Shown: in pieces, positions 18,154-26,744 of the stretch
How positions within the stretch are numbered: the first letter of the stretch is position 1
Layout of the letters: each line of letters opens with the position of its first letter
NCBI RefSeq assembly: GCF_963422545.1
Contig: NZ_OY730251.1
Coordinates: forward strand, 124,001 to 188,000
Length of the DNA: 64,000 nucleotides
Reading direction: 5' to 3'
Origin: an uncultured Flavobacterium sp.
GTDB lineage: Bacteria > Bacteroidota > Bacteroidia > Flavobacteriales > Flavobacteriaceae
Position numbers and translations under genes: made by a program
The notes under the pieces: generated by a model
Database searches by the model: none
What the model was told of the DNA's origin: nothing
Seen by the model: only the letters and a program-made list of their open reading frames with translations

Positions 18154-19650
18154 TTAAAGGTGATTTGTTTTATTTTTATTATCGATATAAACCATTCCAA
18201 TTACAAAGCAAACAGAAGCTATAATAATAGGATACCAAAGTCCGTCAAGATAAAAATCTGCTTTTCCTGCTTGTTTTGCATGTGTTACAAAGTAGGTTGA
18301 AATAGCCGGAAGTAAACCTCCAAAAATTCCGTTTCCAACATGATACGGCAGTGACATTGACGTATACCTGATTTTTGTTGGGAACATTTCTACTAAAAAA
18401 GCAGCAATTGGGCCATAAACCATCGTTACAAACAGAACCTGAATAAAAACCAGTAAAATCAAAGTCCATTCATCGCTTGAATTAATGTTTATTGATGTGT
18501 TCACCTGAGGCTCTTTTTTATTTGCAACATACGATCTTTTCTCGAGTAAAGATGTTCCGTCTGTAAATTCTTTTTTAATAGTGACAATTGAGTCGTTGTT
18601 TTTTGTAATTTCTACAGCTTGTTTTGTTTTTTCTATGATTTCGGTTTTATAACTTACATCAGTTGTATTGTACATCATCCTATATATGGGTCTGTAGAAT
18701 AAAATAGCAAGCAACATACCGCCCATCATAATATATTTTCGACCTACTTTGTCGCTCAGCCATCCAAAAACAATAAAAAACGGAGTTCCTATTAAGAGAG
18801 CAATTCCTAGTAATCCATCAACTTGTGAGGAATCTATATTCATTACCGTTTTCATAAAACTCATGGCATAAAACTGTCCCGTGTACCAAACAACACCTTG
18901 TCCCATTGTAGCACCAAATAATGCCAGTAATACAAACTTCAGATTATAGCGGTTTCCAAAACTTTCTTTTAACGGATTTTTACTCGTTGTTCCTTCTTTT
19001 TTTGCTTTCGCGAAAACAGGAGATTCGGCCATATTTTTCCGAATCAAATATGAAATACCAACCATAACAATAGAAACCCAAAACGGAACCCGCCATCCCC
19101 AGGAGTCAAAATCTTCGGCAGAAAGAATATTTTTAGTAGCCAGAATAACCATTAAAGAGATAAATAAACCAATCGTAGCTGTGGTCTGAATCCAGGAAGT
19201 CCAATATCCTTTTTGACCAACAGGAGCGTGTTCTGCAACATAAGTAGCTGCGCCGCCATATTCGCCGCCAAGCGCGAGACCTTGTAGCAAACGAAGAATT
19301 AGAACCAATAACGGAGCAAGAAAACCAATAGTTTCATAACCCGGAATACATCCTATTAAAAAAGTAGAGCCACCCATTAATAATAAAGTAGCCATAAAAG
19401 TATATTTACGGCCAATGATATCACCAAGTCTTCCAAAAAACAAAGCTCCAAAAGGACGAACCACAAATCCTGCAGCAAAAGTGGCTAATGTCGACAAGAA
19501 AGCCGCAGTAGGATTGTCACTTGGAAAGAATTTTGTTGAAATTACGACTGCTAAACTTCCAAAAATATAGAAATCATACCATTCAATCATAGTTCCCATT
19601 GAGGAGGCTGAAATCACTTTCCAAATGCCTTTTGTAGAAGTTTTACTCAT
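18154..19650 (-). CDS. MFS transporter of the metabolite:H+ symporter (MHS) family
   Basis: Inner-membrane proton symporter of 498 aa, related to the ProP/KgtP group. It shows MGTMIEWYDFYIFGSLA (residues 18-34), the MFS motif FGRLGDIIGRKY (about 72-83) and the MHS signature LRLLQGLALGGEYGGAATYVAEHAP (in part). A polar insert of roughly 70 residues (about 325-395, rich in Lys, Glu and Thr) interrupts the second half and is longer than in typical family members. Substrates of the family include carboxylates, proline and betaine; the one used here cannot be told. A small membrane protein follows 12 bp downstream. Confidence 0.88.
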   Translation of the reverse strand: MSKTSTKGIWKVISASSMGTMIEWYDFYIFGSLAVVISTKFFPSDNPTAAFLSTLATFAAGFVVRPFGALFFGRLGDIIGRKYTFMATLLLMGGSTFLIGCIPGYETIGFLAPLLVLILRLLQGLALGGEYGGAATYVAEHAPVGQKGYWTSWIQTTATIGLFISLMVILATKNILSAEDFDSWGWRVPFWVSIVMVGISYLIRKNMAESPVFAKAKKEGTTSKNPLKESFGNRYNLKFVLLALFGATMGQGVVWYTGQFYAMSFMKTVMNIDSSQVDGLLGIALLIGTPFFIVFGWLSDKVGRKYIMMGGMLLAILFYRPIYRMMYNTTDVSYKTEIIEKTKQAVEITKNNDSIVTIKKEFTDGTSLLEKRSYVANKKEPQVNTSININSSDEWTLILLVFIQVLFVTMVYGPIAAFLVEMFPTKIRYTSMSLPYHVGNGIFGGLLPAISTYFVTHAKQAGKADFYLDGLWYPIIIASVCFVIGMVYIDNKNKTNHL

Positions 19651-19850
19651 AAAATCACTTTGTGTAGTTGATATTAAATAAAAGTATAAGGTATTATTTT
19701 GCTAATATAATGGATATGGTTTTATTTAATCGATACTTTTTTAACAAAACATCGTTATTTGTTGACTGTTGTGTTTAACCGCATTTTTTTTTAACCGGAA
19801 AGTAAGCAAAGAATTAATTTTAAGTAAAAACTGCAAATATAAATACCATG

Positions 19851-19894
19851 TTACAATTATAGCCCACGGTTTAAACCGTGGGCTATAATTGTAA
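19851..19894. repeat. perfect 44-bp palindrome
   Basis: Left arm 19851-19872 is the exact reverse complement of 19873-19894 with no loop. The core is AGCCCACGGTTTAAACCGTG. No adjacent T-run is present and neither neighbour ends here, so a terminator role is unlikely. An interspersed palindromic repeat is the best reading. Confidence 0.85.
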
Positions 19895-19905
19895 AAACGT
19901 AAAAA

Positions 19906-19976
19906 CGCAAAGTTCGCAAGGCTTAATTATAAGTAGCTTTGCGAATTTTGCGTAAATCTTAATCGCTCTTAGCGGT
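19906..19976. repeat. CGCAAAG-type interspersed repeat, copy 1
   Basis: Contains CGCAAAGTTCGCAAGG (19906-19921) and the inverse-type words CTTTGCGAATTTTGCG downstream. The same 16 bases occur inverted at 47264-47279. Confidence 0.6.
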
Positions 19977-20016
19977 AAAGAAAAAATGCGGTAAAAAGGA
20001 AGGGGTTAAAAAACAA

Positions 20017-20044
20017 AAAACCCGAATATTTCTATTCGGGTTTT
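20017..20044 (-). terminator. intrinsic terminator after tRNA-Phe
   Basis: AAAACCCGAATA (20017-20028) pairs perfectly with 20033-20044 around a 4-base loop, directly beyond the tRNA 3' end. The A-rich flank reads as a U-run on the minus strand. Confidence 0.85.
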
Positions 20045-20045
20045 G

Positions 20046-20118
20046 TGGTACCTCCAGGGATCGAACCAGGGACACATGGATTTTCAGTCCATTGCTCTAC
20101 CATCTGAGCTAAGGTACC
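20046..20118 (-). tRNA. tRNA-Phe (GAA)
   Basis: A 73-base cloverleaf on the minus strand. The 7-bp acceptor GGTACCT/AGGTACC has discriminator A, the D arm contains AGCTCAGATGGTAGAGC, the anticodon loop is CTGAAAA (anticodon GAA), and the T arm is CCCTGGTTCGATCCCTGG. CCA is not encoded. A consensus promoter lies upstream and a terminator directly downstream. Confidence 0.97.
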
Positions 20119-20139
20119 TTTGTGTGCGTATTGCGGGTG

Positions 20140-20170
20140 CAAAGATAGAATCATTTTCCGTTTATCCAAA
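20140..20170 (-). promoter_or_regulatory. promoter of tRNA-Phe
   Basis: On the minus strand TTTG (20167-20170), a 19-base spacer and TATCTTTG (20140-20147) match the Bacteroidota promoter consensus exactly, about 15-20 bp before the tRNA. Confidence 0.75.
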
Positions 20171-20195
20171 AGATTTTTTTAAAAAAATCAATTCG

Positions 20196-20203
20196 TATCT
20201 TCG
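20196..20203 (+). promoter_or_regulatory. candidate -7 element for coaX
   Basis: TATCTTCG matches 7 of 8 positions of TAnnTTTG and ends 19 bp before the coaX ATG. It sits back to back with the tRNA-Phe promoter. Confidence 0.4.
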
Positions 20204-20222
20204 CAGAGGTAAAAAAACAAAT

Positions 20223-20957
20223 ATGATTTTAGCAATTGATGTTGGCAATACAAGAATTAAAGCTTCTGTCTTTGAGGGTAGTACTGTTTTGGGGAGTTTC
20301 GTTTTTGAGAAAAATGAGCTCGAAAAAAAAATTAAAGAAATTTTAAAAAAATTTCAAAATTGCTCCGATTTGATCGTTGCTTCGGTCGGAAATGTCGAAA
20401 AAAAATCTTTTTTGGCATTTGAAAAGGATTTAAATATTCATTTTTTTACTCATGAAGATGCTTTTCCTTTTATAAATAAATACGCAACTCCAAAAACTTT
20501 AGGAATTGACAGAATGATTCTCGCATCTGGGGCAACTTTACAGTTTCCAAAACAAAATAGACTGGTAATTGATGCAGGAACTTGTATTACCTACGATTTT
20601 ATCGACGAAAATGATAATTATTTGGGCGGGGCAATTTCTCCGGGCTTACGTTTAAGGTATGAAGCGCTCCATAATTTCACGGCCAGGTTGCCTTTGCTGA
20701 CTATGGAGATGCCGGAATCCTATGTAGGAAATTCGACTGCACAAGCCATACATTCAGGAGTTGTCAATGGCTTCGTCTATGAGATTGACGGTTTTATCGA
20801 TGAATATCGAGCAAACTTTTCAAATTTTATAATAATTTTAACGGGAGGCGATGCAGAATTTTTGGCTAAACGATTAAAAAATACCATATTTGCCAATTCA
20901 AATTTCCTTCTGGAGAGTTTGAACCAAACATTTCAATATAAAATCGACAATGATTAA
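20223..20957 (+). CDS. coaX: type III pantothenate kinase
   Basis: Cytoplasmic enzyme phosphorylating pantothenate, the first step of coenzyme A synthesis. The start was set at 20223 (MILAIDVGNTRIKASVFEG): the reading frame is open further upstream but runs into the tRNA-Phe gene, and a -7 element lies just before this ATG. The 244 aa include the ASKHA phosphate motif DVGNT, GIDRMILASGA and DAGTCITYDFID, with AISPGLRLR and ILTGGDAEFL near the end, all typical of CoaX. The last codons overlap the next gene by 8 bp. Confidence 0.95.
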   Translation: MILAIDVGNTRIKASVFEGSTVLGSFVFEKNELEKKIKEILKKFQNCSDLIVASVGNVEKKSFLAFEKDLNIHFFTHEDAFPFINKYATPKTLGIDRMILASGATLQFPKQNRLVIDAGTCITYDFIDENDNYLGGAISPGLRLRYEALHNFTARLPLLTMEMPESYVGNSTAQAIHSGVVNGFVYEIDGFIDEYRANFSNFIIILTGGDAEFLAKRLKNTIFANSNFLLESLNQTFQYKIDND

Positions 20958-22179
20958 AAAAATTATAGTAAGCGCTTGTTTGCTTATCTCGTTCGTTTCA
21001 TTCGCTCAGCAAGGTACTGCATCTCCTTATTCTTTTTACGGAATTGGAGACGTAAGGTTTAAAGGAACTCTTGAAAACAGATCTATGTCCGGAGTTGCGG
21101 TAGAGCAGGATAGTATTCACTTAAACATTGAAAATCCGGCAAGTTATGCTAGTTTGATGCAAACAACCTTTACTGTTGGAGGAACTTTTGGAACGTCGAC
21201 ATTAAAGACTAATGCAGAATCTGCAAAAGCGCAGAGATCTACTTTTGATTATTTGGCGGTTGGAATCCCAATGGGGAAATTTGGAGCATCATTTGGTTTG
21301 ATTCCGGTATCTTCAGTTGGATATAAAATTAGAAATGACAGAACGGATACTCCAGGAGCAACAAGTTCTCAGCTTAGTGGAACCGGAGGAATAAATAAAG
21401 TTTACTTCGGATTAGGATATAAAATTAAACACAATTGGACAGTTGGTGCAGATGTTCAGTATAATTTCGGAAAAATCACAACAACAAGTGTAGAGCTTCT
21501 TACAGGCGTTCAAAATTCAACACAAGAAACAAATGCTTCAGAGTTGTCAGGTGTTAGTTTTAATATTGGTACAATGTATCAAACTAAGATTAATAAAAAG
21601 CTAAGTTTGTTTACCAGTTTGAGTTATAATTTTGCAACTACGCTAAACTCAAATACAACAAGAGTTATTGCAGTTGACGGAGATCCGAATCCTATAACAT
21701 TTGATCCGCATGAAGATAATTTGAAATTGCCAAACAAAGTAACATTTGGTGCCGGTATTGGGCAAGCCAGAAAATGGTTGGTAGGTACTACATTGGCTTT
21801 TCAAGGAGATGGGCAATTTGCGAATTATTACAATTCAGAGCAAAATGTACGTTACGAAAAATATCAAAAATATGCAGTAGGAGGATATTATATTCCTAAC
21901 TATACATCATTCTCAAGCTATATGAGCAGAATTACCTATAGAGCCGGATTGAAATACGAGAAAATAGGTTTAATAATCAACAATGAATCAATAAAAGATG
22001 TTGGTATGACCTTAGGAGCTGGAGTTCCAATTCCTGGATCTTTTTCAAATGTGAATTTTGGAATTGAATTCGGAAAAAGAGGTACCGTTTCTTCAAACTT
22101 AGTTCAGGAAAATTATGTAAACTTTAGTGTAAGTTTCTCTTTCAATGATAAATGGTTCATAAAGAGTAAATACAATTAA
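20950..22179 (+). CDS. putative outer-membrane beta-barrel protein
   Basis: 409 aa with signal peptide (1-19, ending VSFAQ) and a body of alternating hydrophobic strands rich in Gly, Thr and aromatics. It opens with SPYSFYGIGDVRFKGT and ends FSVSFSFNDKWFIKSKYN. It resembles the FadL/OMPP1-like hypothetical barrels of Flavobacteria. The 8-bp overlap with coaX suggests translational coupling. A short hairpin with T-run closes the unit. Role unknown. Confidence 0.8.
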   Translation: MIKKIIVSACLLISFVSFAQQGTASPYSFYGIGDVRFKGTLENRSMSGVAVEQDSIHLNIENPASYASLMQTTFTVGGTFGTSTLKTNAESAKAQRSTFDYLAVGIPMGKFGASFGLIPVSSVGYKIRNDRTDTPGATSSQLSGTGGINKVYFGLGYKIKHNWTVGADVQYNFGKITTTSVELLTGVQNSTQETNASELSGVSFNIGTMYQTKINKKLSLFTSLSYNFATTLNSNTTRVIAVDGDPNPITFDPHEDNLKLPNKVTFGAGIGQARKWLVGTTLAFQGDGQFANYYNSEQNVRYEKYQKYAVGGYYIPNYTSFSSYMSRITYRAGLKYEKIGLIINNESIKDVGMTLGAGVPIPGSFSNVNFGIEFGKRGTVSSNLVQENYVNFSVSFSFNDKWFIKSKYN

Positions 22180-22201
22180 ACATAAACCCTTATGTTTTTT
22201 T
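22178..22201 (+). terminator. short intrinsic terminator after the barrel gene
   Basis: AAACATAA (22178-22185), an ACCC loop and TTATGTTT (22190-22197) continue into a T-run ending at 22201. The stem includes the stop codon region. Confidence 0.6.
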
Positions 22202-22218
22202 AAGCACATACAATTTAC

Positions 22219-22226
22219 TACATTTG
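22219..22226 (+). promoter_or_regulatory. -7 element directly before lptC
   Basis: TACATTTG is an exact TAnnTTTG match ending only 4 bp before the lptC ATG. No clear TTG is seen at the -33 distance. If used, the transcript would be nearly or fully leaderless. Confidence 0.4.
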
Positions 22227-22230
22227 GCAA

Positions 22231-22782
22231 ATGAATTTACCAAAGAGATATATTATAAATATTGTCACAGTTCTCGCTGTGACACTGTTTTTTGGATGCG
22301 AAAGTAATTTTAAGGAAGTTCAGAAAATTAACTTCTCTGAATTTGTTCCAGGCAGTGATGCTGATACTGTTAATGTTAAATATACAGATTCCGGACGTAT
22401 AACCGGTATTTTGATAAGTCCAAAAATGCTGGATTATTCAAACCTGGAGTTTCCATTTACAGAATTTCCTAAAGGACTTGATGTTACTTTATATGATAAA
22501 AAACAAAAACGTACCTTTATAAGATCAAATTATGCTGTTTCATACAAGACTACAGGTATAATAGATTTGCAGGGAAAAGTAAAAATCACGTCAGAAGCAG
22601 GTCAAATGCTGGAAACAGAACAGTTGTATTTTGATCAGAAAAATGAATGGTTTTACACCGAAAGAAAATTCAAGCTTACAGATGCTAAAGGAGTTTCGTA
22701 CGGGCAGGGAATAGATTTTAGTAAAGATTTTAAAGTGATTAATTCGCAACGTGTAAGTGGCGAAATTGAATCAGACGAATAA
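22231..22782 (+). CDS. lptC: LPS-export protein LptC, lipoprotein form
   Basis: Periplasmic bridge component that passes lipopolysaccharide from the LptBFG transporter towards LptA. A hydrophobic N-terminus ends in a lipobox-like FFGC (Cys23), unlike the transmembrane anchor of proteobacterial LptC. The LptC beta-jellyroll is seen from about residue 45 (KYTDSGRITGILISPKMLDY) through FIRSNYAVSYKTTGIIDLQG and VKITSEAGQMLETEQLYFDQ. Length 183 aa is normal. A terminator before it and a small membrane gene and CorC gene after it suggest it heads a transcript. Confidence 0.9.
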   Translation: MNLPKRYIINIVTVLAVTLFFGCESNFKEVQKINFSEFVPGSDADTVNVKYTDSGRITGILISPKMLDYSNLEFPFTEFPKGLDVTLYDKKQKRTFIRSNYAVSYKTTGIIDLQGKVKITSEAGQMLETEQLYFDQKNEWFYTERKFKLTDAKGVSYGQGIDFSKDFKVINSQRVSGEIESDE

Positions 22783-22795
22783 AAAAAAGAACATT

Positions 22796-22990
22796 ATGGG
22801 TTACATGAAATATACACAATACGTTTACATCGCTTTTGCAATTTATTTTGTTTATGACGGAATTACAAAATTAAACCAAGGAAACGATAATTCGACTTTG
22901 AGTTTTATAATTGCAGGAATGGCTGTGGTAATGTTTTTCTTCAGAAGGAAGTTTGCGAAGAAATTTGATGACCGTAACAAAAAACAATAA
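22796..22990 (+). CDS. small membrane protein between lptC and the CorC-type gene
   Basis: 64 aa. The frame is open upstream into lptC, but the ATG at 22796, 13 bp after the lptC stop, is preferred because it removes the overlap. Two hydrophobic segments (about 5-20 and 30-48) are followed by a basic tail (RRKFAKKFDDRNKKQ). No family recognised. It is 2 bp from the next gene, so it is part of that operon. Confidence 0.75.
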   Translation: MGYMKYTQYVYIAFAIYFVYDGITKLNQGNDNSTLSFIIAGMAVVMFFFRRKFAKKFDDRNKKQ

Positions 22991-22992
22991 AA

Positions 22993-24255
22993 ATGGAAAT
23001 TAGTATTATAATACTATGTTTAATACTATCAGCCTTTTTTTCAGGAATGGAAATAGCTTTTATTTCCTCGAATAAAATTTATCTTGAAATTGAAAAAAAA
23101 CAAGATAATTTTCTTTCTCAAATCCTAACAAAGCTTACCGAAAATCCCTCAAAATTTATTGCTGCAATGTTAATTGGTAATAATGTTGCTTTGGTGGTTT
23201 ATGGTTTTTTTATGGGAGATTTAATTCTAAGATGTATCATTAAATTAGGATTTCATTTTTCTGACTTCAGTAGTTTATTGATTCAGACTATATTATCTAC
23301 TTTTATAGTTTTGATGACAGCCGAATTTCTTCCTAAAGTTTTTTTTCAAATTTATGCCAATACATTGATTAAGGCTTTTGCGCTTCCGGCATATTTGTTT
23401 TACAGATTATTCTATTTCATTTCGACTTTCTTTATTTGGATTTCAGATTTTGTTTTGAGAAAATTTTTCAAAACCGAAGGAGATCAGGCTCAGTTGTATT
23501 TTAGTAAAATAGAACTCGGGAACTATATTACAGAGCAAATGAGTTCTGTTGAAGATGATGAAGAAGTAGATTCTGAAATTCAGATTTTTCAAAATGCCTT
23601 AGAATTTTCCGGTGTAAAAGCCCGCGACATTATGACGCCGCGTACAGAAATTGTAGATATAGATTTGTTTGATAGCATAACAGATCTTAAAGAATTGTTT
23701 ATCGAGACAGGGTATTCTAAGATTGTAGTAAGTCAAAACTCATTGGATGATATTGTGGGTTATGTGCACTCTTTTGATTTGTTTAAGAAGCCAAAAACGA
23801 TTAAATCGGTTCTAATGACCGTTGAGTTTGTTCCCGAAACAATTTTGATAAAAGACGCCCTGGATTTGCTGATTAAAAAGCGAAAAAATGTGGCTGTAGT
23901 CTTAGATGAATATGGAGGAACATCTGGAATTATTACGATAGAAGATATTGTAGAAGAGCTTTTTGGAGAAATTGAAGATGAGCATGATTCAGAAGAAGAA
24001 GAATTGATTGAACAGGAATTGGAAGATGGGAAATATTTGTTTTCGACACGTTTGGATGTAGAGTATTTAAATGAAACTTATAAGTTAATGATTCCAGAAG
24101 AAGATTCTTACGGAACATTGGGTGGTTTTATTGTTAATCATACCAAAGAAATCCCTCAAAAGGGTGATGAAATCATGATTGACAACTATCATTTTGTGAT
24201 CGAAGAGGCGACAAACAAGAAAATTGAATTAGTCAAAATGACAATAAAAGAGTGA
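22993..24255 (+). CDS. CNNM/CorC-type membrane protein (hemolysin family)
   Basis: 420-aa inner-membrane protein with an N-terminal CNNM (DUF21) domain of about four helices (1-165). A CBS pair follows (about 195-325, ARDIMTPRTEIVDID and VVLDEYGGTSGIITIEDIVE), then an acidic link (EDEHDSEEEELIEQELED) and a C-terminal CorC_HlyC domain (LDVEYLNETYKL...DSYGTLGGFIVNH). Family members are linked to magnesium or cobalt efflux. It resembles the gliding protein GldE, but the expected gldD/ssb neighbours are absent, so I do not use that name. Confidence 0.9.
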   Translation: MEISIIILCLILSAFFSGMEIAFISSNKIYLEIEKKQDNFLSQILTKLTENPSKFIAAMLIGNNVALVVYGFFMGDLILRCIIKLGFHFSDFSSLLIQTILSTFIVLMTAEFLPKVFFQIYANTLIKAFALPAYLFYRLFYFISTFFIWISDFVLRKFFKTEGDQAQLYFSKIELGNYITEQMSSVEDDEEVDSEIQIFQNALEFSGVKARDIMTPRTEIVDIDLFDSITDLKELFIETGYSKIVVSQNSLDDIVGYVHSFDLFKKPKTIKSVLMTVEFVPETILIKDALDLLIKKRKNVAVVLDEYGGTSGIITIEDIVEELFGEIEDEHDSEEEELIEQELEDGKYLFSTRLDVEYLNETYKLMIPEEDSYGTLGGFIVNHTKEIPQKGDEIMIDNYHFVIEEATNKKIELVKMTIKE

Positions 24256-24303
24256 TTTTTTAAATTAATAAAAAAAATTGTTGAAAATAAAACGCTAGTT
24301 GTA

Positions 24304-24332
24304 TTGTTATTAACTAGATAATTGTATTTTCG
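24304..24332 (+). promoter_or_regulatory. candidate promoter of ppiD
   Basis: TTG (24304-24306), an 18-base spacer and TATTTTCG (24325-24332, 7 of 8 matches to TAnnTTTG). The expected start of transcription near 24339 supports translation from 24364. Confidence 0.5.
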
Positions 24333-24363
24333 CAAACTGAATATAAAATTAACGATAATAAAA

Positions 24364-26463
24364 ATGGCAGTTTTAGCAAAAATTAGACAGCGTTCCGCTT
24401 TATTGATAGGAGTTATTGCACTTGCATTATTTGCATTTATAATACAAGATCTATTTAATAAAGGAACATTTGGTCAAAGTTCAAAAGATGTGGGAAGCAT
24501 CGATGGAAAAGATATTTCATTTGAAGACTTTAGAGTTAAAGTTAGTAATGTTGAAAAAAGTGGTCAAGGAATTACTTCCACTGAAGCTGCAAACAGAGTT
24601 TGGGATCAAGAAGTTTCAATCGCATTATTATCTTCTCAATTTGATAAATTAGGATTGAGAGTTGGTGAAAAACACTTACTTGAAGTTTTAAAAGCAGACC
24701 CAAATATTGGTAAAAACCCAATGTTCTTAAATGCTGCAGGAATGTTTGATGTTGTAAAATTTAAAGATTACTTCAAAACAAATCCTGAAGCAGCTCAATA
24801 TATTTCTCAAAAAGAGAAAGATGCTGAATTGAACGCAAAATATCAAATCTACAATACACTTGTAAAAGCTGGACTTTACACAACTGTAAGTGAAGGAAAG
24901 TTGAAATATGAGATGGAAGCTAACAAAGTAAACTTTGCTTATGCTGCTGCATTATATTCTTCTATTAAAGATAGCGATGTGAAAATTTCTGATTCTGATA
25001 TCGTTGATTATATGAAGAAAAACGAGAAAAAATTCAAAGCGGATGAAACTCGTGAAATTCAATATGTTTTAGTAGAAGATAAAGCTTCAAAAGAAGACGA
25101 AGCCGAAGTTAAAGCTAAAGTTACTGCATTATTAAACGGAAGTGTTGTTTACAATGCAAAAACAGGTAAAAACGATACATTGCCAAGTTTTAAAAGTGCA
25201 ACTAACATTGCTGAATTCGTAAATTCAAATTCTGATGTTCCTTACGATTCTACTTATGTAGCTAAAAATGCTTTACCAGCAGTTGATGCTGATAAATTAT
25301 TCAGTTTGCCTGCAGGAGCAATTTATGGTCCTTATGTTATTGGAAAATATTATGCTATCTCTAAATCTTTAGGATTTAAAGCTGGTGTTAACGCAAAAGC
25401 TAGCCATATCTTAATTGCTTACGAAGGATCTCAAACTCCAAATGCTAAAGAAAAAAGAACTAAAGAAGAAGCTAAAGCTAAAGCTGAAGAAATTTTAGCA
25501 CAAGTTCAGGCTAATCCGGATAGTTTTATGATGTTGGCTTTTACAAGTTCTGATGATTCATCTGCTCAGCAAGGTGGAGATTTAGGATACTTTGGTCCAA
25601 ACCAAATGGTAAAACCATTCAATGATTTTGTATTCAATAACGGAATTGGAAAAATTGGTTTAGTTGAAACTCCTTTCGGATTTCACATTATCAAAATTAC
25701 AGATAAACAAGACGGAATTCGTTTAGCTACTATTGCTCAAAAAATTGAGCCATCTGAAGCTACTTCTGATAAAGTATTTACATTGGCAACTAAATTTGAA
25801 ATGGATGCTGCTGATAAAGATTTTGCTGCTACTGCAAAAGAATTAGGTTTAAAAGTTGCTGCTCCGGTAACTGCAAAAGCTATGGATGAAGCATTTGGTC
25901 CTTTAGGAAACCAACGTAACATCATCAGATGGGCATATGACAAAGAAACAAACAAAGGTGATGTAAAACGTTTTGAAATCGCTAATATTGGACACGTAAT
26001 TGCTCAATACAAAAGCGAAAACAAATCAGGTTTAGTGTCTGTTACTTTAGCAAGACCTTATGTTGAGCCAATCTTGAAAAACAAGAAAAAAGCTGAAATG
26101 TTAAAAGCTAAAATGACTGGATCTAGCCTTGAAGCTATTGCAAAAAGTGCTGGTGTAGCTGTTCAACAGGCTGCTAATGTTACTATGGATAACCCGGTTT
26201 TACCTGGTGGAGTAGGACAAGAGCCAAAAGTTGTTGGTAATGCATTTGCTTTGACTGCAAACAAAATATCTGCTCCAATTGAAGGAAACACTGGAGTTTA
26301 TGTTGTAAAAAATATTAGTACTGTTAAAGCTCCTGCTGTTGCTAATCATGCAGAGTATGTTGCTAAAGTAAAAGCTCAAAGCGCATCTGATGCAAACAGA
26401 ATTTTACCAGCGTTGAAAGCTAATGCTAAAATTGAAGATAACAGATTGAAATTTAACTACTAG
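24364..26463 (+). CDS. ppiD: periplasmic peptidyl-prolyl isomerase, PpiD/SurA type
   Basis: Membrane-anchored periplasmic folding factor of 699 aa. The start MAVLAKIRQRSALLIGVIAL was chosen because an upstream in-frame ATG at 24322 lies inside the promoter. One transmembrane helix (about 11-29) precedes a SurA_N-like helical region. A parvulin domain (about 345-455) has AKASHILIAYEG, GGDLGYFGPNQMVKPFNDFV and VETPFGFHIIKI. A second, more degenerate parvulin-like region follows to the C-terminus. Roles in outer-membrane protein folding are known for the family. Confidence 0.92.
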   Translation: MAVLAKIRQRSALLIGVIALALFAFIIQDLFNKGTFGQSSKDVGSIDGKDISFEDFRVKVSNVEKSGQGITSTEAANRVWDQEVSIALLSSQFDKLGLRVGEKHLLEVLKADPNIGKNPMFLNAAGMFDVVKFKDYFKTNPEAAQYISQKEKDAELNAKYQIYNTLVKAGLYTTVSEGKLKYEMEANKVNFAYAAALYSSIKDSDVKISDSDIVDYMKKNEKKFKADETREIQYVLVEDKASKEDEAEVKAKVTALLNGSVVYNAKTGKNDTLPSFKSATNIAEFVNSNSDVPYDSTYVAKNALPAVDADKLFSLPAGAIYGPYVIGKYYAISKSLGFKAGVNAKASHILIAYEGSQTPNAKEKRTKEEAKAKAEEILAQVQANPDSFMMLAFTSSDDSSAQQGGDLGYFGPNQMVKPFNDFVFNNGIGKIGLVETPFGFHIIKITDKQDGIRLATIAQKIEPSEATSDKVFTLATKFEMDAADKDFAATAKELGLKVAAPVTAKAMDEAFGPLGNQRNIIRWAYDKETNKGDVKRFEIANIGHVIAQYKSENKSGLVSVTLARPYVEPILKNKKKAEMLKAKMTGSSLEAIAKSAGVAVQQAANVTMDNPVLPGGVGQEPKVVGNAFALTANKISAPIEGNTGVYVVKNISTVKAPAVANHAEYVAKVKAQSASDANRILPALKANAKIEDNRLKFNY

Positions 26464-26490
26464 TTTTTAGTAAGTAAATTAAAAAATATA

Positions 26491-26526
26491 AAAACCCGAA
26501 ATATTCAATTGAATATTTCGGGTTTT
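26491..26526. terminator. intrinsic terminator after ppiD
   Basis: A perfect 36-bp palindrome: AAAACCCGAAATATTCAA (26491-26508) and its inverse 26509-26526, followed by T residues. It begins 27 bp after the stop codon. Confidence 0.88.
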
Positions 26527-26744
26527 TTGTTTGTTGCATAGCGAGTGATTTTTGTAGTAAATAGCAGCTATTTTTCTTTAAGGTATATAGGAATAATAGA
26601 AATAAAAATGTAAAAATTTGTGATATTCAAATTATTGCAGTTAATTTGTTGTGATTTAACAGAGTGACTTCAGTGTTAGTGTGTTAGGTTAAATGATTAA
26701 TTAACAGAGATAATAATCAAGTACGGTGGATAAACAAATATTTT

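Larger units (their letters stand above)
19651..20016. other. gene-free region with palindrome and repeat fragments
   Basis: No coding sequence is visible. It holds the upstream region of the MHS transporter gene, a perfect 44-bp palindrome (19851-19894), and a stretch (19895-19990) of CGCAAAG/CTTTGCG words that also occur near 47.1-47.3 kb. Confidence 0.7.

Noticed and set aside
20043..20222. Upstream in-frame extension of coaX by 60 codons
   Set aside because: It reads through the tRNA-Phe gene and its promoter; CoaX similarity begins at 20223.
22993..24255. Naming the CNNM/CorC protein GldE
   Set aside because: Domain order fits, but the expected gldD and ssb neighbours are missing, so a gliding role is not supported.
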